Below are positions 32,792 through 37,384 of a stretch of DNA of 37,384 nt, piece by piece. The stretch comes from Planktothrix serta PCC 8927 (GTDB taxonomy: Bacteria > Cyanobacteriota > Cyanobacteriia > Cyanobacteriales > Microcoleaceae), in NCBI RefSeq assembly GCF_900010725.2, contig NZ_LR734871.1, positions 122,496 to 159,879 on the forward strand. Reading direction: 5' to 3'. A model generated the notes under the pieces. It did no database searches. It worked only from the letters and a program-made list of their open reading frames with translations, and had not been told where the DNA came from. Numbering within the stretch: position 1 is the first letter of the stretch; each line of letters opens with the position of its first letter. Both the position numbers and the translations under genes were made by a program.

Positions 32792-35293
32792 ATGATGATT
32801 GAAGATGATGAACTGCGAGAAGTTTTTAAAACCGCAAGTGAAGAACATTTGCAAAATTTGGATGAGGGATTGTTGTATCTGGAAAAACAACCCAATGACA
32901 CGACAAAACTTGAAGAATTATTGCGAGAAGCCCATAGCCTGAAAGGGGATGCTGGGATGTTAGGGGTAAAAGATGTTGCCACTTTAGCCCATCAAATTGA
33001 ACATTTATTAGGCGGTTTAAAACGTCAAGAAACCACCCTATCTGCTGAATTAGTAGACCGAATTTCTCATGGCATTGATGCGATTCGTCAATTGGTTCAT
33101 GCTGCGGTTACAGGGGAACCTAGTACAATTAACACCTTTCATAGTTTGGCTTATTTGATGGGGGCGAAACCCGCAGAATCAACCCCTTCCGTCTCTGTTC
33201 CCTCGGAGGTGACGACTGAACCTCCCCCCCCTGTTGCTGTCCCGACCCCGGAACCAACTCCCGCCCTGATTAGCGTTGATTCCGTTCCGGCTGATACCAG
33301 AGTTCCTGTCACCGCATCCCCCGAATCTATTTATAAAATTGAAACTATTCGAGTCCCGACTCGAAATTTAGATGGATTAATGACTCAAACCGGAGAATTA
33401 ACGGTAACAAAAATTCGCATTGCTCATCGACTAAATGAAATTGAAGAAATTACCAGTTTATGGGAAGAATGGAGCCGAGATGCTTTTGTTAATCGTTTTG
33501 TGGTCAATGACTTAGAAAATCACCTTAATCGTCATATTTCTGGCAATGGAACCATCGGACAACTGCAAAATTATTATCATCGCAGTGCTGAACGTTTAGA
33601 ACAGTTTGGAACGTTAATCAATCAACTCAGAAATACCTTTGCTGAAGATATTGCCCGCTTAGAAATAATTGGTGATGAACTCGAAGACGGTATTAGAACA
33701 CTGCGATTATTACCTTTATCTACTATTTTTAATTTATTTCCCCGAATGGTACGGGATTTAGCTCGACAACAAGGAAAAGAAATTGAATTAGTGATTTCGG
33801 GTGGAGATACCCGTGCGGATAAACGGATTTTAGAAGAAATGAAAGATCCTCTGATGCACATTTTAAGAAATGCTATTGATCATGGGATTGAAACTCCAAT
33901 AGAACGGGAGAAATTTGGCAAACCTGCGATCGCAACTATTCAATTACGCGGGTATCAAACCGCGACCCATGTTGTCCTAGAAGTACATGATGATGGCCGG
34001 GGATTAGATTTAGAAAAAATTAAACAAACCGCTTTAAAACGGGGAATTTGTCAACCTGAAGAATTATTAGGAATGACCCCGCAACAAATTCATGCTTTAA
34101 TTTTTGCCCCAGGTTTTACGACCCGAACCGTTGTTACAGAAGTATCAGGACGGGGGGTAGGAATGGATGTGGTGCGGACTAATGTGGAACGTTTAAAAGG
34201 TCTGATTCAAGTTGAATCTTTCCCATTAAAAGGCTGTTTATTTCGGATTCAATTAGGAACAACCTTAGCAACGGCTCACGTTTTAATTGTGTCCGTTCAG
34301 GGCATTTCCTATGCTATTCCTGTTGAATTTGTACAAATGACTCGGTTAGTAATGTCCCATGAAATTTTTGCAATTGAAGGGCGAGATACGATTATTTTTG
34401 AAGACCAACCGATTTCAGTCGCTAAACTTGCTGATTTATTAGAAATTCGTTTAATTCAATCTCAGGTTGACTCGGAAACAACACCTTCTTTAGATGCCAA
34501 ATCTCGCCCTTCTAATTCCTCATCTTTTCTTCAGTCCTTTGCCCAAACTTCTACCTCTGTCGGGGTAAATTTGTCCCGGTCGTCTGCTGCTGATATTGGT
34601 ACGCATGGTTTACCGAATAATATACAGAATAAAAATGAAAATTCTTCCCTAGTAGATGTGTCTTTACCTTGCATTATTTTGAAAGTAGGTGAAGAAAAAT
34701 TAGGATTGTTTGTAGATGCTTTAATTGATCAGCAGGATGTCGTTTTAAAACCCCAAAGCCAATTGTTGAAACGGGTCAGAAATGTTGCTGGGGCAACAAT
34801 TTTAGGAACGGGGGAAGTCTGTATTATTTTAAGTCCCCAAGATTTAATTAAATCCATTCGTAAACAAGCGGGTGTAATTTCCTCTCCAATGGTGCGATCG
34901 CCCTTAAATATTCAGGAGCCTTCCTCCCATAAACCTGTTATTTTATTAGTGGAAGATTCGATCACAACTCGCACCCAAGAAAAACGAATTTTAGAATCTG
35001 CGGGTTATGAAGTCGTGACAGCAGTTGATGGGTTAGATGGGTTTAACAAGCTCACCACTCGTTCCTTTGATGCGGTGGTTTCTGATATCCAAATGCCCAA
35101 TCTTGATGGCTTAAGTTTAACCGCAAAAATTCGACAACATCAAGAATATAGTGAACTACCGATTATTCTTGTCACCTCTCTCGCCTCCGATGAAGATAAA
35201 CGCAAAGGAGCAGAAGCGGGAGCCAATGCGTATATTACTAAAGCGTCTTTTAATCAAGAAGTTTTGATAGAGACTTTAAAAAGACTGGTATGA
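32792..35293 (+). CDS. cheA: CheA hybrid histidine kinase with C-terminal receiver
   Basis: The 833-residue kinase receives receptor signals and phosphorylates itself. Domains in order are: HPt with the phosphorylated His48 in REAHSLKGDAGMLG; a proline-rich linker (130-175); the dimerisation domain starting VPTRNLDGLMTQTGELTVTK with a long helical insert to about 300; the ATPase with the N-box HILRNAIDHGIETP (Asn360), DDGRGLDLEKI (400-410) and VSGRGVGMDVVRTNVERLKG; a CheW-like domain (about 490-690) split by a serine- and asparagine-rich insert of 60-70 residues (about 555-620); and a receiver (716-833) with Asp765 in SDIQMPNLDGLS and Lys817. No P2 domain is obvious. AAAGGA lies about ten bases before the ATG at 32792. 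The fused receiver probably replaces a separate CheY. Confidence 0.96.
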   Translation: MMIEDDELREVFKTASEEHLQNLDEGLLYLEKQPNDTTKLEELLREAHSLKGDAGMLGVKDVATLAHQIEHLLGGLKRQETTLSAELVDRISHGIDAIRQLVHAAVTGEPSTINTFHSLAYLMGAKPAESTPSVSVPSEVTTEPPPPVAVPTPEPTPALISVDSVPADTRVPVTASPESIYKIETIRVPTRNLDGLMTQTGELTVTKIRIAHRLNEIEEITSLWEEWSRDAFVNRFVVNDLENHLNRHISGNGTIGQLQNYYHRSAERLEQFGTLINQLRNTFAEDIARLEIIGDELEDGIRTLRLLPLSTIFNLFPRMVRDLARQQGKEIELVISGGDTRADKRILEEMKDPLMHILRNAIDHGIETPIEREKFGKPAIATIQLRGYQTATHVVLEVHDDGRGLDLEKIKQTALKRGICQPEELLGMTPQQIHALIFAPGFTTRTVVTEVSGRGVGMDVVRTNVERLKGLIQVESFPLKGCLFRIQLGTTLATAHVLIVSVQGISYAIPVEFVQMTRLVMSHEIFAIEGRDTIIFEDQPISVAKLADLLEIRLIQSQVDSETTPSLDAKSRPSNSSSFLQSFAQTSTSVGVNLSRSSAADIGTHGLPNNIQNKNENSSLVDVSLPCIILKVGEEKLGLFVDALIDQQDVVLKPQSQLLKRVRNVAGATILGTGEVCIILSPQDLIKSIRKQAGVISSPMVRSPLNIQEPSSHKPVILLVEDSITTRTQEKRILESAGYEVVTAVDGLDGFNKLTTRSFDAVVSDIQMPNLDGLSLTAKIRQHQEYSELPIILVTSLASDEDKRKGAEAGANAYITKASFNQEVLIETLKRLV

Positions 35294-35294
35294 T

Positions 35295-35351
35295 CAGTTA
35301 TCAGTAATTCGTAATTCGTAATTCGTAATTCGTCAACCGTCAACCGTCAAC
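35295..35351. repeat. STRR arrays between cheA and cheB
   Basis: TTATCAG, then four AATTCGT units, then three CAACCGT units fill almost the whole gap. Three families are stacked here, as at 17383-17478. Confidence 0.85.
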
Positions 35352-35359
35352 ATTTGAAA

Positions 35360-36448
35360 ATGCCAATTCGAGTTCTCCTAGTAGAAGATTCGACCGTTGC
35401 TTTAATTATTCTGAAACGAATTTTATCGACGTCTCCAGACCTTTGCGTTGTGGGAACTGCTCGAACAGGTAAGGAAGCATTAGCATTAGTTCCAACTGTA
35501 GAACCAGATGTTATTTGTACAGATTTTCATATGCCCCAAATGAACGGACTGGAATTTATTCAGGAAGTCATGGTCGATTATCCTCGTCCTATTTTAGTAA
35601 TTAGTGCCTCCGTTCAAGCTGATGATACTCAGAATGTTTTTCAACTGTTAAATGCTGGGGCGGTTGATGTATTTCCGAAACCTACAACTGGTTTAGCATC
35701 CGATTATGAGTTAATTGGACAGGAATTAATTCATAAAATTAAAGTGCTTTCTGGGGTAAAAGTTTTTACTAAACATCGTAAATCTCAACCCTCCTTAAAC
35801 CCGGTTCAGTCCGACAAACGCTTGTCTATTCCAACCCTTTCACCTATCAGCAGAACAACTGTTTCCCCGGTTTCCTCTAAAACGATTAAAATGCTGGCTA
35901 TTGGTGCATCGACGGGTGGCCCCCAAGCCTTACATACGATTTTGACCCAACTTCCGAGGAATTTTCCCGTTCCCATTGTTTGTGTTCAGCATATTAGTGA
36001 GGGGTTTTTGCAAGGGTTGGTGAGTTGGTTAGATGGGGAATGCCATTTAGCTATTAAAGTTGCGACGCCGGGAGAACTTCCCCAAGCCGGATCTGTTTAT
36101 TTTGCCCCAGAAGGGCGTCATTTAGAATTTAGCCGGAATGGTCGCTTTGCTTATTCCAATGCACCCCCACTTGCGGGTCATCGTCCTGCGGTGACAGCAA
36201 CTTTAGAATCTGTGGCTCAGTTTTATGGTGCGAGTGGTGCTGGCGTTTTGTTAACCGGAATGGGGCGGGATGGGGCTGATGGGATGAAAGTGATTGCGGA
36301 AAGTGGAGGGTTAACCATTGCCCAAAATCAGGAAAGTTGTGTGGTCTTTGGAATGCCCGCAGAAGCGATCGCATTAGGTGCAGCCCAATATATTCTATCC
36401 GTTAATGAGATAGCACCGTTTCTATTAAATCGAGTCAAGAATCAGTAA
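35360..36448 (+). CDS. cheB: CheB protein-glutamate methylesterase
   Basis: CheB removes methyl groups from chemoreceptors and deamidates glutamines, balancing CheR. The 362-residue protein has an N-terminal receiver with acidic Glu9-Asp10, phospho-acceptor Asp55 in CTDFHMPQMNG and Lys107 in VFPKP. A linker of about 40 residues leads to the esterase with its Ser184-His211-Asp304 triad in AIGASTGGPQAL, CVQHISEGF and GMGRDGADGM. A TTG at 35354 would add two residues; the ATG at 35360 gives the usual MPIRVLLVEDS start. It is the last gene of the chemosensory run. Confidence 0.96.
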   Translation: MPIRVLLVEDSTVALIILKRILSTSPDLCVVGTARTGKEALALVPTVEPDVICTDFHMPQMNGLEFIQEVMVDYPRPILVISASVQADDTQNVFQLLNAGAVDVFPKPTTGLASDYELIGQELIHKIKVLSGVKVFTKHRKSQPSLNPVQSDKRLSIPTLSPISRTTVSPVSSKTIKMLAIGASTGGPQALHTILTQLPRNFPVPIVCVQHISEGFLQGLVSWLDGECHLAIKVATPGELPQAGSVYFAPEGRHLEFSRNGRFAYSNAPPLAGHRPAVTATLESVAQFYGASGAGVLLTGMGRDGADGMKVIAESGGLTIAQNQESCVVFGMPAEAIALGAAQYILSVNEIAPFLLNRVKNQ

Positions 36449-36489
36449 ATAGTTAACTGTTGACTGTTGACTGTTGACTGTTGACTGTT
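36449..36489. repeat. TTGACTG STRR array after cheB
   Basis: Four tandem TTGACTG units (about 36460-36487) lie between cheB and the FecR-like gene. Confidence 0.9.
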
Positions 36490-36522
36490 CCCTTCTATAT
36501 TATTAAATCAAGGAGGATTAAG

Positions 36523-37272
36523 ATGAAACTTAAGTTGAATTTAAAACAAGAAGAAAATCAGCAAAATACACTGTTAAAAAGCTTAAAAATTTTAAGTTTA
36601 TTAGGAGCATTCTTTTTAATTGATTTTCCGGCTTTGGCGCAAATTAATCTAGCGACTTTAATTGATATTATTGGTAATAATAATCAGGTGTTTATTGAAG
36701 ATCAAGTCGCAGAAGTTAAGGAACAAGCCGCATTAGGACAAACAATCCGAACCGAACAAGCTCGCGCTCAAATTGATTTTAATACAGGTGCGGCGGGACG
36801 AATGACTGAAAATTCTCAGATTATCGTGGGTCAATGTGTGGAAGTACAAGAAGGGGCTTTAATGGCTTCTGGCGCTGCTAATGGCTGTATTTTGGGGTTT
36901 TCAACCGCCGTCCAAGGAACAATTTATATGTTGGATGTAGAAAATAATAATAATACGAATACCAATACAGGAACAATTCGGGTTTTGGAAGGCCAAATTC
37001 AATTATCATTAAGAAATAATCCCAATGATCCCAATCCTATAACAATTCAAGAAGGACAAAAAGTTGCCAGTTTAACGCCCACTTTAGCGCTGTCTCAAGT
37101 CTCTGTTCAACGGATGACGAAACAAGAATATGAAGGGATAATTACAGGGCCATTATTCCAAGGGTATAAAACACCCCTTCCCAATCAAGATAAAATTAAC
37201 GAGGTTTGTAAACGACTCTATGGTGACTGTGTGACCGTCGGCGGAAATGTCCCAGTTCGAGGGTTATGGTAA
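36523..37272 (+). CDS. exported FecR-domain protein of unknown function
   Basis: The 249-residue protein has an N-terminal signal peptide: a charged start (MKLKLNLKQEENQQ), a hydrophobic core (SLKILSLLGAFFLIDF) and a cleavage site after PALA (about residue 39). The mature part resembles a FecR domain: QAALGQTIRTEQARAQIDFN, RMTENSQIIVG, and after an Asn/Thr-rich stretch GTIRVLEGQIQLSLRN and ITIQEGQKVA. FecR domains sense or carry extracytoplasmic signals, but no sigma factor or anti-sigma region is present here. An upstream frame starts at 36481, but AAGGAGG six bases before the ATG at 36523 decides the start; this is one of the best ribosome-binding sites in the plus-strand block. A link with the chemosensory genes is possible but unproven. 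Confidence 0.75.
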   Translation: MKLKLNLKQEENQQNTLLKSLKILSLLGAFFLIDFPALAQINLATLIDIIGNNNQVFIEDQVAEVKEQAALGQTIRTEQARAQIDFNTGAAGRMTENSQIIVGQCVEVQEGALMASGAANGCILGFSTAVQGTIYMLDVENNNNTNTNTGTIRVLEGQIQLSLRNNPNDPNPITIQEGQKVASLTPTLALSQVSVQRMTKQEYEGIITGPLFQGYKTPLPNQDKINEVCKRLYGDCVTVGGNVPVRGLW

Positions 37273-37324
37273 GACCGGAGAAGCAGGGGGAAGCAGGGGG
37301 CATCGGTGTCAACTTAAGTCTAAA

Positions 37325-37374
37325 AGCCTTGAAATAAATTTCAGGCTCAAAGCTAAAACCCGTTAAAACGGGTT
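37325..37374. repeat. pair of hairpins downstream of the FecR-like gene
   Basis: AGCC plus TGAAAT pair with ATTTCA plus GGCT (37325-37347, one bulged T). Then AACCCGTT pairs with AACGGGTT around AA (37357-37374). No T-run follows either in the window. They may end the upstream transcript in both directions or belong to a dispersed repeat family. Confidence 0.5.
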
Positions 37375-37384
37375 AATGAAGAAT

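Noticed and set aside
36481-36522. 14-residue extension of the FecR-like protein
   Set aside because: It would bury the strong AAGGAGG in coding sequence and put a non-secretory stretch before the signal peptide.

Overview
The window is a stretch of cyanobacterial chromosome. The evidence is a set of genes confined to cyanobacteria and plastids (ndhN, ldpA, a Ycf45/R3H ATPase), the cyanobacterial S10-spc-alpha ribosomal layout ending in rplM-rpsI-rpmE-prfA, many HIP1 octamers (GCGATCGC, for example near 237, 1115, 2103, 25105), and dense arrays of seven-base tandem repeats (STRRs). The moderate AT-richness and the repeats suggest a filamentous Oscillatoriales type (Planktothrix/Oscillatoria-like), but the species is inferred, not proven.

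Layout. (1) 1-4530: proA on the plus strand; a decayed RelE-type toxin-antitoxin pair; an ABC-F ATPase; and a lone receiver-domain response regulator, all but proA on the minus strand. (2) 4629-24150, minus strand: one very long ribosomal and transcription/secretion operon. In transcription order it is rplC, rplD, rplW, rplB, rpsS, rplV, rpsC, rplP, rpmC, rpsQ, rplN, rplX, rplE, rpsH, rplF, rplR, rpsE, rplO, secY, adk, infA, rpmJ, rpsM, rpsK, rpoA, rplQ, truA, rplM, rpsI, rpmE, prfA. It starts from a near-consensus sigma-70 promoter at 24122-24150, runs through a leader of about 490 nt with several complementary segments, and stops at a strong intrinsic terminator at 4629-4660. rpsJ, rpsN, rpmD and rpsD are not in the places they hold in E. 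coli, as is usual for cyanobacteria. (3) 24255-27999, plus strand: ndhN (with its own terminator), ldpA and a Ycf45-like R3H ATPase. (4) 28098-36448, plus strand: a stub of a four-helix-bundle protein, then a chemosensory cluster cheR - cheW (double domain) - mcp - cheA (with a fused receiver) - cheB. (5) 36523-37271: an exported FecR-domain protein of unknown role, then two hairpins at the window edge.

How it works together. The long operon couples ribosome assembly, RNA polymerase alpha, protein export (SecY), nucleotide supply (Adk), initiation (IF-1), termination (RF1) and tRNA modification (TruA). The plus-strand block downstream is a self-contained signalling module: receptor, coupling protein, hybrid kinase, and the methyltransferase/methylesterase adaptation pair. 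The receiver fused to CheA stands where a separate CheY would otherwise be expected.

The most unusual features are non-coding. They are the structured rplC leader with a 77-codon open frame lacking an ATG; the STRR heptamers that fill most larger junctions, supply stop codons (rplO, cheR) and abut start codons (ycf45-like, cheR); and two small genes broken exactly at repeats (the RelE-like toxin and the four-helix-bundle protein). An IS200/IS605-like end hairpin marks a probable transposon relic between truA and rplM. No CRISPR array, rRNA or tRNA was seen.
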